From: Mimachlamys varia
Lineage: Eukaryota; Mollusca; Bivalvia; Pectinida; Pectinidae
NCBI GenBank assembly: GCA_947623455.1
Contig: OX392536.1
Coordinates: 35,035,465-35,099,464, forward strand
Length of the DNA stretch: 64,000 nt
Direction: 5' to 3'
A program made the position numbers and the translations under genes. Below, piece after piece: positions 12,301-23,727 of the stretch (position 1 is the first letter of the stretch; the number at the start of each line of letters is the position of its first letter). Under the pieces are notes generated by a model. The model was not told the DNA's origin, did no database searches, and saw nothing but the letters and a program-made list of their open reading frames with translations.

Positions 12301-13443
12301 TCGGATAACCCAAAGTTTTCTTATGGTGCGGTTGACTATGAGATAAAGAGATTTGACTGTATGGTCCAGGCTAAGACCAAGATTAACCTTTCTGTTAAAA
12401 CTATAGACTATGGTCAGAGTGGGGATGCATCCCTATTTGGGAATCCAGATGACAAACCTTTTGAAATTTCAACATGATTGTGTACAGTTATATGTAAATG
12501 TACATGTAGAACAGTGATTCCAAAACGTATTACCAACTTCAATAATTGAACCCAGGAAATTAAATTATTTAAAGTGGGTGGTGGTCACACAAAAGTTTGA
12601 ATCCCAAACTACCATCCCATTCTGCATAAAAGAATGATTATTTATTAAAATTTTTAAAGTTTTGTTTTACACCTATTCAATTTACATCTAATAGATATAT
12701 ATATATATGTCATATACAAATGTATTGTAGTTAAAAATTTAATTATTATAAATTATGTGTTGCAGGGTTAAAGGTGGAGCTTCCGGTAGTAAACCAAAGG
12801 GTTCAAAATTTGAATTCAGAGTGGATGATTTCCCTGATTTGAGGAAGGTGTGTATATTCTGCATGGATAATTTTTAAAAACAGAAAAATAATCACAAATG
12901 AGTTCAAATCCAGGTTTAAAATGTGCTATTACTGAAAGTACACAGTAACATACTGTAAACCAACTTTCTTTTGCGTGCGATTTACTTTCGCAAATTTCGC
13001 TATCGAAACAAATTCAGAAAAGTAATTGGCCACAAATTATGTTCTATAACCTATACTACCAGTGATATCATGTCACATCACAGTTATCTCCCATCAATCA
13101 ATCAAGAAGTAATAGAAATATTACAAAGATAATTACTCAAATTTGCAACAAAGAAAATTTATTAATTTAAAATAAAGAATTAAAACAGTCAAAATTTTAT
13201 ACTCAGGTAACAAAGGATAGTGAAAGCAAATCCAAGACCTTGCATGCAAAGAAAATTCCATATTTTGATGCAAAATCAAGCAGCAAAAACAACAAGAGAG
13301 GGCAAATGAAGACGGAAGATAAAGGAACAGTTACACTGCAAAAGTCACAGGGCGAAGGGAAAACGTCCTTGCAGACCAACATCAAGTACTCAACCTTCCC
13401 TCGAAAGACTACCTCCAGCAACGCTCCCAAAAACAAACAGTGA
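3357..13443 (+). CDS. Large CCCH zinc-finger protein with CCDC43-like N-terminus (8 exons, 1601 aa)
   Basis: Exons: 3357-3674, 4258-4324, 6088-6193, 6812-10514, 11052-11184, 11870-12029, 12766-12847 and 13207-13443. All junctions are GT-AG, and phases agree across every join (0,1,2,0,1,2,0), giving 4806 coding bases. The ATG at 3357 is the first after an in-frame TAA; a second ATG at 3384 is a possible alternative start. Residues about 16-130 (WLGNELESRGIDSMIY, then a lysine-rich insert, then AAIECLQAAVSEE and VEELCSKLKEV) resemble the N-terminal helical region of CCDC43. The middle is long, acidic, Ser-rich and probably disordered, with a short CNKCGN...ECIC cysteine cluster. Two tandem CCCH fingers follow near residue 1455, then a DDFPDL motif and a basic tail. 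Such fingers usually bind RNA, so an RNA-associated role is inferred. I do not recognise a named orthologue. Confidence 0.8.
4538..4735. repeat. Fold-back (palindromic) element in intron 2 of the CCCH gene
   Basis: CCATAGGAAAGCATTACAGA at 4585 onward is repeated in inverted orientation at 4650-4678, and an outer pair (CTTAAGGAAATTCC near 4565 versus GGAATTTCCTTAAG near 4693) extends the hairpin to about 200 bases. The structure is typical of a MITE or fold-back element; I could not define a target-site duplication. Confidence 0.65.
4735..5400 (+). repeat. Degenerate tandem repeat, period about 165 bp
   Basis: Diverged units recur with shared phrases such as TTGATATCCA, GAACTGAAACTTTGTCAGGT and TTCTGGTATTTTGG at about 4740, 4870, 5025 and 5190. 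It lies inside an intron and has no coding signal. Confidence 0.45.
5632..5811. mobile_element. TA-flanked MITE, pogo/Tigger-like ends
   Basis: The 180-bp element begins CAGTAAAACCTCACTTACTC and ends with the near-complement GAGTAAGTGGGGTTTTACTG. It is flanked by TA on both sides, as expected for Tc1/mariner/pogo insertion. A second copy lies at 20271 and a related one at 12189. It has no transposase, so it is non-autonomous. Assignment to pogo is inferred from the CAGT end and TA target. Confidence 0.7.
6812..10514 (+). CDS. Giant internal exon (3.7 kb) of the CCCH-finger gene
   Basis: One uninterrupted frame of 1234 codons runs from a TTCCCAG acceptor to a CAG/GTATAG donor. It opens with a basic stretch (SSRKRKSARNQ, a likely nuclear localisation signal), then a conserved-looking segment with FCRFASWPQDWNYASD and VENLLKEILLPGC. 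Most of the remainder is low-complexity acidic and Ser/Asn/Asp-rich sequence. A Cys pair at CNKCGN and a second at ECIC, about 25 residues apart, could form a small zinc ribbon. A Glu-rich tract (EEENVEEDEVEDGEE) precedes EEWLLNGYYCEGELV. An exon this long is unusual for an invertebrate gene but shows no frameshift. Confidence 0.85.
10587..10985 (+). repeat. Tandem duplication of about 190 bp in intron 4 of the CCCH gene
   Basis: GTTATTTAAAAGTAAAAA at 10590 recurs at 10778, and both copies continue through matching phrases (TGAAATAC, TACTTGTTCCTCAAAAT or TTGTACCTCAAAAT, AATACTGTAC, ACATGTAGTGC). The duplication is diverged and intronic. Confidence 0.55.
11870..12029 (+). CDS. Exon encoding the tandem CCCH fingers
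   Basis: The frame reads KKKPCSFFMEGVCRRMDC and continues to a second finger ending in CPFLHGYY. Spacing is C-x7-C-x4-C-x3-H for the first finger and C-x7-C-x5-C-x3-H for the second, the standard RNA-binding CCCH geometry. The exon enters in phase 1 and leaves in phase 2 (donor AAA/GTCAGT), which joins in frame to the exon at 12766. A stronger-looking GTAAAC donor three bases further on would put the next exon out of frame. Confidence 0.85.
12189..12359. mobile_element. TA-flanked MITE related to the 5632 element
   Basis: The sequence begins CAGTAGAACCTCGTTATCTC and ends GATAAAGAGATTTGACTG, flanked by TA, in intron 6 of the CCCH gene. The ends resemble the 5632 and 20271 elements but the interior differs, so it is a sister family of pogo-like MITEs. 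Confidence 0.55.
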
Positions 13444-14086
13444 CTTTGTGTATCTAGTCATATCACAAAATACATATTTTGCTTTGTTGTAATTGAAAGC
13501 TTTCTTGATTGGTCTTCAGTACAGACTTGACTTGGAGATCACTCTTAGCAGTCATTTATTTTTAATTACTTGCCAAAAACAAAGCTTCAAAATGCCATCT
13601 TTTGTTATTTCACTTTAGAGTTTTTGTTCTATCATGTTAAAGATAGATAAATGATGTATATATATGTTTTGTATGTGTATTATGAAGCTGTTCCTTGTCA
13701 AACAAATGCACACAGGGTCTATATGTGATCATGTGTTCAGCAGATCATATTCTAAAATTGTTTCCAAATTCCAAATTTAATCTTTATTTTTCCCTGCTTC
13801 ATTCCAGAAACTTCATTTCATATATTTTGAAAGTTGGGCACATCATTTTTAGTTCATTTTGTTTATAATGTGTAAAGACATTATTTTAATACAATGAAAG
13901 AAAAAATCCACCAAAAATATTTACCATTTACAGAAAATTAACACATGCATCAAATTTAAGTTTTATGTGCATACAGGAGAATTTCAACCGCATATTAATT
14001 TATGCCATTTACTCACTTAGTAAATTACTAATTTATTTGGTTAGGGTTAATATTTTACTGGAAAATCTTTTCTGGCAATAAATGCT

Positions 14087-14092
14087 GTTTTA
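14087..14092 (+). terminator. Possible polyadenylation signal of the CCCH gene
   Basis: AATAAA about 640 bases after the TGA at 13441. Later AATAAA matches exist in this AT-rich DNA, so the true 3' end may be elsewhere. Confidence 0.3.
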
Positions 14093-14163
14093 TTAATGTG
14101 CAAGAAATTGAAATTTTAGCATCTTATGGAGACAGAAAAAAACATTCCTCTAATTTTAACCGT

Positions 14164-14228
14164 TGACTACTCCTGTACAACTTAAATGTGACTTATGACT
14201 ACTCCTGTACAACTTAAATGTGACTTAT
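14164..14228 (+). repeat. Two-copy 32-bp tandem duplication
   Basis: TGACTACTCCTGTACAACTT and the following 12 bases are repeated immediately without change, implying a recent slippage event. It is probably in 3' untranslated or intergenic sequence. Confidence 0.8.
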
Positions 14229-14648
14229 ATCCCCTTACCCCCACAAAAAAAAAATATGTGCTTTAAAAGATCTTCAGTATTCATTGCCATAATACTTCAA
14301 ACCTAAACACCATTCACACAACCATGAATTGGTAGGATTCAGATCCATTTTAATGTAGGAACTGCATTATATAGTATGGATTCCTTATGTAGTTGTTGAT
14401 ATATAGATGTCTATAGTTATCAAAAATCACCAATATACATATATGTAACCTAAAGCTACCCAATGATAGTGACGCAGCGATCTGTTTTCAAATTTGATTG
14501 CAGCATAAAACATTGCACTGCATTGTTGGGACATTTGCCAGTGTTCCAGTAATCACATGGGAGAATGATTTACCACACTTTATTGTGAGCAACTGCAAGT
14601 TGAAAGTTTTGTATTGGTGGAAAAGTGTATAATAAGTGACTAGTATTT

Positions 14649-14711
14649 TAGCAATGTATTTGTGGTATTGAGAAGTGTATTAGCAATGTATTTGTGGTAT
14701 TGAGAAGTGTA
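14649..14711 (+). repeat. Two-copy 32-bp tandem duplication
   Basis: AGCAATGTATTTGTGGTATT and the following GAGAAGTGTA occur twice in direct succession. Confidence 0.8.
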
Positions 14712-16681
14712 AATGCTTTATAGATGTAGTACCAAAGACATACCCAATGTGTATGTATTTTTATTTGTGTATGTATGTCTGTGGTTTATGTAGTAATTAC
14801 AGATGGTTTACCTGGAATGGAAAGGTACGCTAATTTAATATCTTATATCTTAACGGTATGAACTTGTACAATGAGAAAAACACTGATGAAAAACATTCCT
14901 GTTTCTGTTGACCTGTCTCTTGACGATACTTAATCAATAATCATATACGACGACAAAACTGCCTGTCATTGTTAGTTTTACTTGATCTGGCAAAGGTTGC
15001 TGATTTAGAATATATTCCTTCCCTGCCTTTTCTATCTGTACTGTTCTGTCTGTCCACTATATAAATGCAAATATGACACTAAATCATATTGACACTTAAA
15101 TAATTTTGGAACTGTCAATAGCTGTTTTTGAATTTTAGTCCAAAAAAGAAACTCTATAAGATAGAAATCTGTGGTAAATGTGTTTTCTGGTTTTGTATGA
15201 ATAGTTTGCCCTATGTGAATGGAAAATCAAGTTACATTTATGCTTTTGATGATGACGCTTGTATAATAGCTGCAGTTGGGATGAAAAGATTTGGTTTCTT
15301 TAAAAAAACATGTCTATCACACTATTAAAGATTTTAAGATAGATATTGGAGAAAAAAATACAATATAATTATATGAAGACTCCAAAGCATAAAATATTTT
15401 AAACTTTTTTTCTAAAAGGTATTTCTAAATCACATTAAAGTGTTTTGTATACATTTATGCATAGTGCAAGCCCTAAACTAATTATAAAAAAATATATATT
15501 TATATGTTTGTGTATATAATCTATCAGTGCGAACTAGTAGAATAATCTACTCTGCAAATCCCTGCTACATTTGTTTTCAAGGGGAAATTTGCTTCCACTG
15601 ATTTTTAAATATTATAAGACTAGTCGTGATAGCTGTACTAGAAATGTCTGCTTGGTAGTATTGTAGTGAATTCATTCTCTTAAGGTACAAACTATTTTTC
15701 AATGACGAGAAGGAAGTAATATCAATATCCTAAAAGTTCGATATGATTCCTGAGAAGTATATTTTGTAGACAGTTAAAAGGCACTTTGATAAAGACATGT
15801 TGCCAAACCATGAAGCAACTTCAATATCGATTACACAAAGAAAATGATAGTTTATTGTGACTGCAAGAAAGTTGCAGGAATTACTGAGAAATATTATAGA
15901 TTAGATTGAAGTTACCATTACTGCAATATTACCAAGCCTAAAACAGTTTAGTTGTTGAGAAAAGCATACATTGTTTTTAAGGGGAATTCATGGATAATGT
16001 AGGGAAATGTTACTGCCAGCTAAATTCAAGAGAAACATTGAATTTCTTTTTCAATTAAAGAATCCATCTTAATATTTTCATCTAGTTGAAATATGCCTGG
16101 TATATTCTGCATATTGTAAAACCTATAAGCAGATGTAGTCAACTGTCAAATTTATGGAACATAATTATATTCCATAAGATCTTTGTGTAACTTGGGTTTG
16201 TTGACTGACTGTTTTTGTGATCAGGCATATGATGATATATCTGGTAAATGTGATTCAACTATAAAGTATAGAGAAGTGTGAATTTCACAATGGGTTCTAC
16301 ATGAAATAAGAGTTGGTTATAAGGGAATTTCACTTGTTATAGATAATAGTAATTATCACCAAGTTATTTTGGCAATAACAAATTATGAATTCTCAACAAC
16401 AAACTTGTTACTACATTTGAAAAATGACATTTCTCTACTGCAGATTATATACATGTAATCCTCTGCTTTAGGAAATATATGAAAAAAAATGTGATAATCT
16501 AGTGTGATGTGTACTAGTTTAATATATTTAATAGTTGTATGGAGGGATTAATTGAGTGTGAAAAAGATTGGAAGGAATGTTATGTTTATGTAGAAGATAT
16601 TCAAGAGAGAAGAGTGCTTAAGATTGATAATATTTTTTGTGAATTCCTCCTTAAGTTTAACCGAATAACTTAAAAGATAAA

Positions 16682-17055
16682 AGACCCAATATAGGTAACT
16701 TTTGGCAAAACGTGAAGCGAAAATCAAGCCTAATAACTTTTATATTTATAGATTTAGTGATGATTAACTGATATATTTGAGATGAATTAATACGCGGTTA
16801 CCGGTACAGCAGCAGTTGAAACTCAGTATTTGTAAACACACATCCATTTTGAATTGTCTTCTAACTTCGGGTTGTTGTTGAATTGGGCCCCACCTGAATT
16901 ATTTTCAATTCTTTGGATTTTTCTGTCAAAAGTTTCTTGTTAGTTACCGCTCAGGTTTACTTCATTAAGGCTTATTTTGTATGGTTATCAACTGGATTTT
17001 TTTTCAGAATTTTTCAGAATCCTAAAAATTTCCTGAAGTTACATATATTGGGTCT
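16682..17055 (+). mobile_element. TTAA-type MITE, full length
   Basis: The 374-bp element starts AGACCCAATATAGGTAACTT and ends AAGTTACATATATTGGGTCT, followed by TTAA; the left flank is TAAA, one mismatch from TTAA. The interior (GCGGTTACCGGTACAGCAGC, GGGCCCCACCTGAATTATTT, TTAGTTACCGCTCAGGTTTA) matches the copies at 41537 (inverted) and 54639. A TTAA target points to the piggyBac or Kolobok superfamilies. There is no coding capacity. Confidence 0.8.
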
Positions 17056-20000
17056 TTAAGCAAGGAGGTTATAGGAGGGGATTCTCACGGGAACTATTAA
17101 TGTAAATGGATATTGTTACCTGTCAAATGTTTTGTTACTCCATTACCAGATATAGTTAAAAAGGAAAATACCAAATCAGGTAAAAACACGGCCAGGGATT
17201 GATGACATTTTGAATAGCAGAGTAGAAGATATTCATATATGTGGTTGTATGCATGTGAACAACAGTATATAAATTATTAAATTAAGTTGTGGGTGAAAAT
17301 GATGGGAAAAATTCCTTGTGGCACTGTCAAGAGGTGATCCCATCTGTGCTGCAATGGAATTGAGGAAAACTTCTTCCTAGTCGTAACCATGTTGACATTT
17401 GCTTCTTTTTTCGGGGGAAACTCATTATCAGAGTCAATTTATAATTCTTTGGTCATGTTGAAGTTACTTAATTGTTATCACTCATTACAAGTGAAAAACA
17501 AATTAAAGTACTATATGAATTAAAAAAGATAAAAAAAAAATCCACTGATATGCATGCTTATAAATGCGACTCATTACCTCGATTAAAAGTCATTCTAAGA
17601 AAAAGGAATATTTCAACACCTTAACAAAAAATGGGTCAGCTTGGTTTATTACCATTGTTAACATTTTCTGAACAAAGGCGTAGGGGGTCATTGTACCATA
17701 AGTGAGCATATAATCAGAGTATCTAGTTAGAATGCTAGTACATAAAACTTTTCATTTATGTATCTCGGTACCAAGTATGGAGATATTGTAGAATTAGAAT
17801 TCTTTGTTGTTTAAGATATAGATATAAAAAAAATGCATTCGAGCATGATATACATCTTAAAAAAAATGTGTCCTGTGTCTCTGGTGATAATTTTATTGTT
17901 TATTTTCATGATGGATTCTAGTTAGTATGTAATATGTTGATGCTTTTTAAAAGTGATTCACCCCATAGACCAACCACTTCAATCCAGACTTTTCATTTTC
18001 TTAAATTAGATACAACAACAAATTATTATTATATGGATTAAGAGAATTAAAATGGAAGTTTTCAGCTTTTTTCTTTTGTAAATGAAATTTGAAAGACACA
18101 TTTGGAATTATTCTGAACCTAGATTTTCAAAGTTTTCATAGTATATTTTGGCTGAAGGTAATTTGTGTTAGGCTTTGTGTTGTATACAGTGCAGTTAAGT
18201 TTGTTGAATGTTTTGTGTGAAATACATTTATTAATGTTTCCTGTTATTCATATATTACTGTGTATATTGAAATGATCAAAGTTAAATGTTATCAAAAGAA
18301 TGTTCACTGCATTTCAATATCAGAAAGAGAAAAAAAATTTGCAATGTTCAGTGTGGCATTCCTTTTGTGAATTAAGACTGATGGTGTAATTTGCTTGAAT
18401 TGAATATGGTTGAGAAATAATTTTTTGAAAATACTGAAATGTAGATGCATCATTATAATATTTAATACATCTGACATTATTTAATAGTTTGAGTCATCTG
18501 CACAGCTAGATTAAATTATTTATTATTAATCTATTTTATTTATTCTTAAATATTAAAATAAATAGTGTGTCACAATGAGAATTACAAATTTAAGCATAAA
18601 TTGTTCCTAAGAAAGTAAAATTGAAAGCTTAAGATTATTGTTGTAGAGAAATAATATAAAGATGAAGCAACAGTTATCAAACATTTATTTGAATAATGTT
18701 TATTAACTACAAAAATAAGATCAGAAGGTATTCATTGTAGGGTTTTTGAAGTACAACCAGAACAACATCCAGGTTGACATTTACTGGTAGAGGTACGAAA
18801 GGGAATCCTAACATTTTGCAGACAAGACTTGTTTAACTGATATTAACTGTCAGTTCTCTAGAAACAATAGTGATAGTGTGTCTGTAGAAAGTCTCATTGT
18901 TAACATCTATCTTAAAAATAGAAAAAAAAATATCATTCATTTTTGTACAAGCAGCTTCACCTTGTCGACAGTTGAAGTTAATGACAGATGTGGGGTTTTT
19001 TTGTTGTTTTTTTTCTTCTGTTTTCTCAAAGGCACATTCTTCACAACATATTATTTCAACCTAGCCCCATTTGCATCCGAGCAACTTTCGTTTTATTGTC
19101 CAAAGATAACCGTGCAGTTAAACTGAACTTAGATGTACGATGGCATATTGCTTTTGTTTCTTCCTTGATTGTATTTGATGTGCTTCTATTTATATAATAC
19201 TCATTATTGTTGTCCTGTTGTACAGACCATTATCATCTAGTCCTCCTTTTTGCCTTTTGTTATGGGAACAGTTCATTTTCGCCTGAAGATGTCTCGCATA
19301 GTTAACGTGTATCTCGGTGTCTGACCATACACATATATGGACAGTCCCTTGTGGTTGTTACCTGTCGCAGAGATCAAGCCAGATGTCTTTACTTAATCTG
19401 TCTATTATTCTGTCAATCCTGCTACATTTTTGTGAATATTTTTTATTTCCGCCAAAAAACATCCTCAGCTTTTCTTTTGCAAAATTGTTTATCTCACATT
19501 TTTTTCGTAATTTCATCTCATTTCTAATATAAATTTTGCAATTAATACGTATCAACTATTTTGCTCATAGACTCGTACAATAAGTGTATTGTTAATGTTG
19601 AATGATTTTTTAAAGCAATATACACTGTAGTTTGTAATAAATTTTTATGAGAAAGCAACAGTGTTTTAACAGTTCCTTTCATTTCATCATAATAACTTTT
19701 AAAGTATTAAAATCTAACTAAACTCTCATGGTACATTATATTTTGTTAACACCAAGTTCAACTTTTTGTACATTGAAATTTTGATTTCTCATTTTTATTG
19801 CACATTTGAAATGTTGCGTTTCCTCCCCAGTTGTTATGCAGAGCATGTTTATACTCCTTTTTCAATACATATATGCTTCATATATGATTTATCATATTTC
19901 AGTCTGAAATCTTACAGGAATTTTCACCAGCTCCTATAAAATAACATCGATCTACAGACTGTATTCTGTTTCTTCATTACTTTTTTGTTTATTTTTACTG

Positions 20001-20270
20001 TCAGCCTTAAGGAAAATAATCTATTTTCTTCCTTAATTAGGAGTATGAAATATTCAAATGTGTCTGGGGGGGATTTTTTCATGAGATTTTGACTTAAAGC
20101 AATGAAGAATCTCACACATGTGTTTTGTTCGCTTTTCAAAATCTCTGCAGTTTCATTTCAAAGCAAGTACATGTATTTGTAGCCTATTTATATATATACA
20201 AAATCTGTGTAACAGACTTGTTATAGGCCTAGTGTCATCACTTGTTCCAGTTTATGGACTACAAATTGTA

Positions 20271-20447
20271 CATTAAAACCCCACTTACTCGAACCCGGTT
20301 TACCTTAATACCCCTGGTTCATCTAGCAGTTCCTATGGTCCCAAATGAGTTCATACATATTCAATCAACCTTAGATTACTCAAATACAATGTATTCCTTG
20401 AATTATTGATCAGGTCCGCATGAGTTCGAGTAATTGGGGTTTTACTG
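20271..20447. mobile_element. TA-flanked MITE, second copy of the 5632 family
   Basis: It begins CATTAAAACCCCACTTACTC and ends GAGTAATTGGGGTTTTACTG, flanked by TA on each side. The interior (ATTGATCAGGTCC, CATGAGTTCGAG) aligns with 5632-5811. Confidence 0.7.
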
Positions 20448-20765
20448 TAATACAAATAATTCATTTACCTTTGTTCTGTAATAATTATTGTTTATAAAGC
20501 ATGTAAAGATATTCAGGGGAAAAAAATCTGTAGATCATATTTAATTTCAGATTGGTGAATTTTTGAATGAATAGTCCTTCAAAAAATACCTGACTTATAT
20601 GGCTTTTATCGTACAAGTTTGGGAAGAGGCCTGTCATGTGTGTAGTGGTATTTTGCCTGTATAACGTTTCTGTTGTATAGAACAGTGTCAGTCTTGTCAT
20701 ACATGTGTAGCATTATATTGTCAGGATTTAACGTGACCTGATGTTTCTGTAGTGCGACAACAATA

Positions 20766-22023
20766 TTATTGTTTCAAGCAGGAAACTTTATCTCTTGCAT
20801 CAACAATCTTGTCTTTGATTAATAATACACAAAAAAAAACTTGTTTGATAAAGAAGACATTTCGTCTCCTCAAAGCAGAATAAAATGACTTTGAATCAGA
20901 GCAAATGATTGTTGCAGGAGCATCAGGAAAATTTGTAGCGGGAGTTTCATCTGGCCCCGACAGTGTATCTGGTTTGGGGCATCTACACTGGTTGTCTGTC
21001 AAACTGTCATTTAGTCTGGTGTTAGGGCCAGAGGAAACTCGGGCTGGAAATATTGTGAAATAATTAACATTCTTTGTATAGTAAGAATTTAAGCCATGGA
21101 GAAATATTATATACTTAATACAAATAACAATGAGTCTGATTTAAACTAATGGTGTATTAATGATAGAATGTAATCACTGTACATTATACACCCTCAAATA
21201 ACTCCATCAGTCCTGGCAAACATTTAAAAATACATGAATCTTTTAATGTACATGTAATTTGAATTAAAACTTATTTATGTTATGTGTGTACTGTGTACAT
21301 CATTTTATGACATGGTTAGATAACAAGTGTGTTAAAATGAAAAAAAAAATGATAAAAGTCTTCACCAAACTGTTGCACATTAATGTCAAGTGTTTTTTGA
21401 TAATTCCCTGCAAATTTCTTCATCCTTGTGAAATTTTGCTGTATTTATATTGACAATATGTGCTTTTACATTTCAAAAAGAAAGATTTTGTTGCAAACAG
21501 TATTTTTTGCTATGAAATGAAAATACTTCAGATTACTGTTTTTAATATTTGTATTTGCATGAGGAACATCTATATTTTTTGGTAACAAAAGGACTTCAAA
21601 CCCTTAAAGTTGTGTTCTAGCAAAAATAAGTCCAACCTTTCACTTCCCAGGATATAAGTTCTAGACACAAAATGAAGACTTTATTGTAGCAATAAATACT
21701 GCAGGCTACCAAATAATAAGACCTGTGTATTAAAAAATAATAATAAAACAGCCAGTTAGCAGTTGTTACTGTTTACAGAACCTGGGCTGTTAGGGGCTGT
21801 TGAGGCCAGGTGTTTTAGAGATACCATATATAAACGGTTTTTATGTCGGAGAGAGAGAGGTTAGATTGGTATGTAATTAGAATACTCTAACCAGTACACT
21901 AAGGCATAAAGTCATGTGGTTTGGTTGGTGTTGTCCAGCTAATGGACAATTTGTTTTTGTTAGTGAAAACATCACCTGTTGGAGGCAATCAAATCGGACT
22001 CTTCTGGCACCTCAGCTACATTT
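20766..22023 (-). CDS. Two candidate exons of an unrecognised gene
   Basis: Exon a is complement 21976-22023 (48 bases), between a CCACACACAG acceptor and an AACAG/GTGATG donor, reading NVAEVPEESDLIASN. Exon b is complement 20766-21015, after a CCCTAACACCAG acceptor, reading RLNDSLTDNQCRCPKPDTLS and continuing to a TAA. The join keeps frame (phase 2), and the segment is GC-richer than its surroundings, which is the case for it being real. Against it: no family is recognised, the last 25 residues look like AT-rich read-through, no upstream exons were found in the repeat-filled DNA to the right, and the same stretch (20919-21062) also reads open on the plus strand after a GTTGCAG acceptor. Confidence 0.3.
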
Positions 22024-22671
22024 CTGTGTGTGGCAGAACTTTATGAAGGAGAGGTATGATATTGATTGTCAGAATAAAGAAAAAGTGAAGTGAACAAGTT
22101 TTTTTTTGTTATATTTATGTGAAAAGGGTGCCATTGTTAAGCCCACCATCATCAGATGGTAGGCTACTCAAAAATCTGTCGTCCGTCTGTCCTTAAACAA
22201 TTCCTGTGATCGCCGTTTCTTGAGAAATACTGGATAGATCCTCAAATTTCATATGCAGGTCTCCTTGGTTTAGATTAGTGCGTTTTTCATATTTTGGGTC
22301 AATTCAAAAAGCAATATGGGTGACAGGAGGTCATCTTGGATTTGACAGTCATGCAGGTTAACATTGATCCCTAGTTATGCATCGTCCCGTTTTTGAGCTG
22401 ATAAAAAAAAAACTGCTGAAAGGCAGCCATCTTGGATTTTGCATTAGTAGTATGTTATCGCAATTTTGTGAGAAGTTCTTCATGGATCTTTCTTAAATTT
22501 CATATATAGGTTTCCTTGTGCTTAGTTATGCCCATTTGATTTTTGGACTGACAGGGGGAAAATGGCTAAAATGTAGCCATTTTGGATTAAGACATTGAAA
22601 TTGATATTGTTATTTCTTGAGAAATACTTTATGGACCTTTCTCAAATTTCATATGTACTGTTAGCTCATCT

Positions 22672-23727
22672 GGCCCAAAGGACCAAGTTGAGCTTATGCC
22701 ATATCGTTGCGTTCGATGTCCGTCAATAATAGACTTCTTCATTACCACAGGTAGGAGTTTAATCAAATTTGGTAGGAAGGATGCCTAGGTGGCAGGGATT
22801 CAAATTTATACAAATGATTGGGCGGGGCCAAAAGGGGTCCATTTGGTAATATTGATATTAACGACTTCTCAAGATCTAAACAATGTACAACATTCATATT
22901 TCAGAGTTAGCATCCCTAGGTTGCTTGGATTCAAATTTATACAAATGAAGGGGCCGAAAAGGTTCATTTGACAATATTCATATTAATGATCACTTCTCTG
23001 GATTTAAGCAATGTACAACTTTTATTTTTCAGTGGTAGCATTCCTAGGTTACTGGGATTCGGATATGTACAAATGATTGAGCTGACCCCCCACCTAGTGG
23101 CCCATTTGGCAATATTGATATCACTTTAAAATGGGTAAGATCCCCACCCCAAAACAAAATGTACAATTGCTGAGCATAAAGAGTCTATTACAAATATGAT
23201 TTTAGATTTGACCCCAGGGTCTGCCAAGCCCTTTCAGACTAATTTATTGAGTCATAACTTCTAAACAGTTGAGAGCCCCACCCCAAAACATATATACAAT
23301 TGCTGAGCATAAGGAAACGATCAGAAATATAATTTTAGGATTAGCACCAAGGTCTGCCACACCCTTACAGACTTTTAAACTCTTGAGTCATAACTTTTAA
23401 ACGATTGGGATCCCCACCCAAAACTATATATACAATTGCTTTGCTTAAAGAGACAATCCCAAGCATGATTTAAGATTTGGTCCTAGCGATTTGCCACACC
23501 CCTCGCAGACTTACCACCACAAAACACTACAATTGCTGGGCATGATATTTTATATGAAACAGTTTCAAATAAATTTCCTCTAATTGCTCTTTTGAATCAG
23601 AAAATTAAGGGTTCATTAAAGGCAATATTGTGGCAGATCCCACACTAGAAAAGTTTGTGTTGAATAACTTGCACATTATTTTTGTTGCATTTGCTGAAAG
23701 CCAGGTGAGCGATATAGGTCTCTTGTT
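22672..23727 (+). mobile_element. 'AGCTCACC' dispersed repeat inserted into the older block
   Basis: Starts TAGCTCATCTGGCCCAAAGG, continues GAGCTTATGCCATATCGTTG, and ends CAGGTGAGCGATATAGGTCT. The start and end phrases recur at 24049-24320 and, inverted, at 52030-52235. Internally, four to five diverged modules repeat (CAATTGCTGAGCATAA and GGTCTGCCA phrases). The flanking module phrases continue on either side, showing nesting. Confidence 0.6.

Larger units (their letters stand above)
13444..20765. other. Gene-poor stretch downstream of the CCCH gene
   Basis: No frame here shows family motifs, and open frames are short and AT-driven. The first part must hold the 3' untranslated region; an AATAAA at 14087-14092 is the earliest canonical polyadenylation signal I see. 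The stretch also holds two short tandem duplications (14164, 14649), a full TTAA-type MITE at 16682 and a TA-type MITE at 20271. I see nothing else that I can support. Confidence 0.55.

Noticed and set aside
18878..19197. Overlapping plus-strand frames at 18.9-19.2 kb
   Set aside because: AT-rich, Phe- and Leu-dominated chance frames without splice context.
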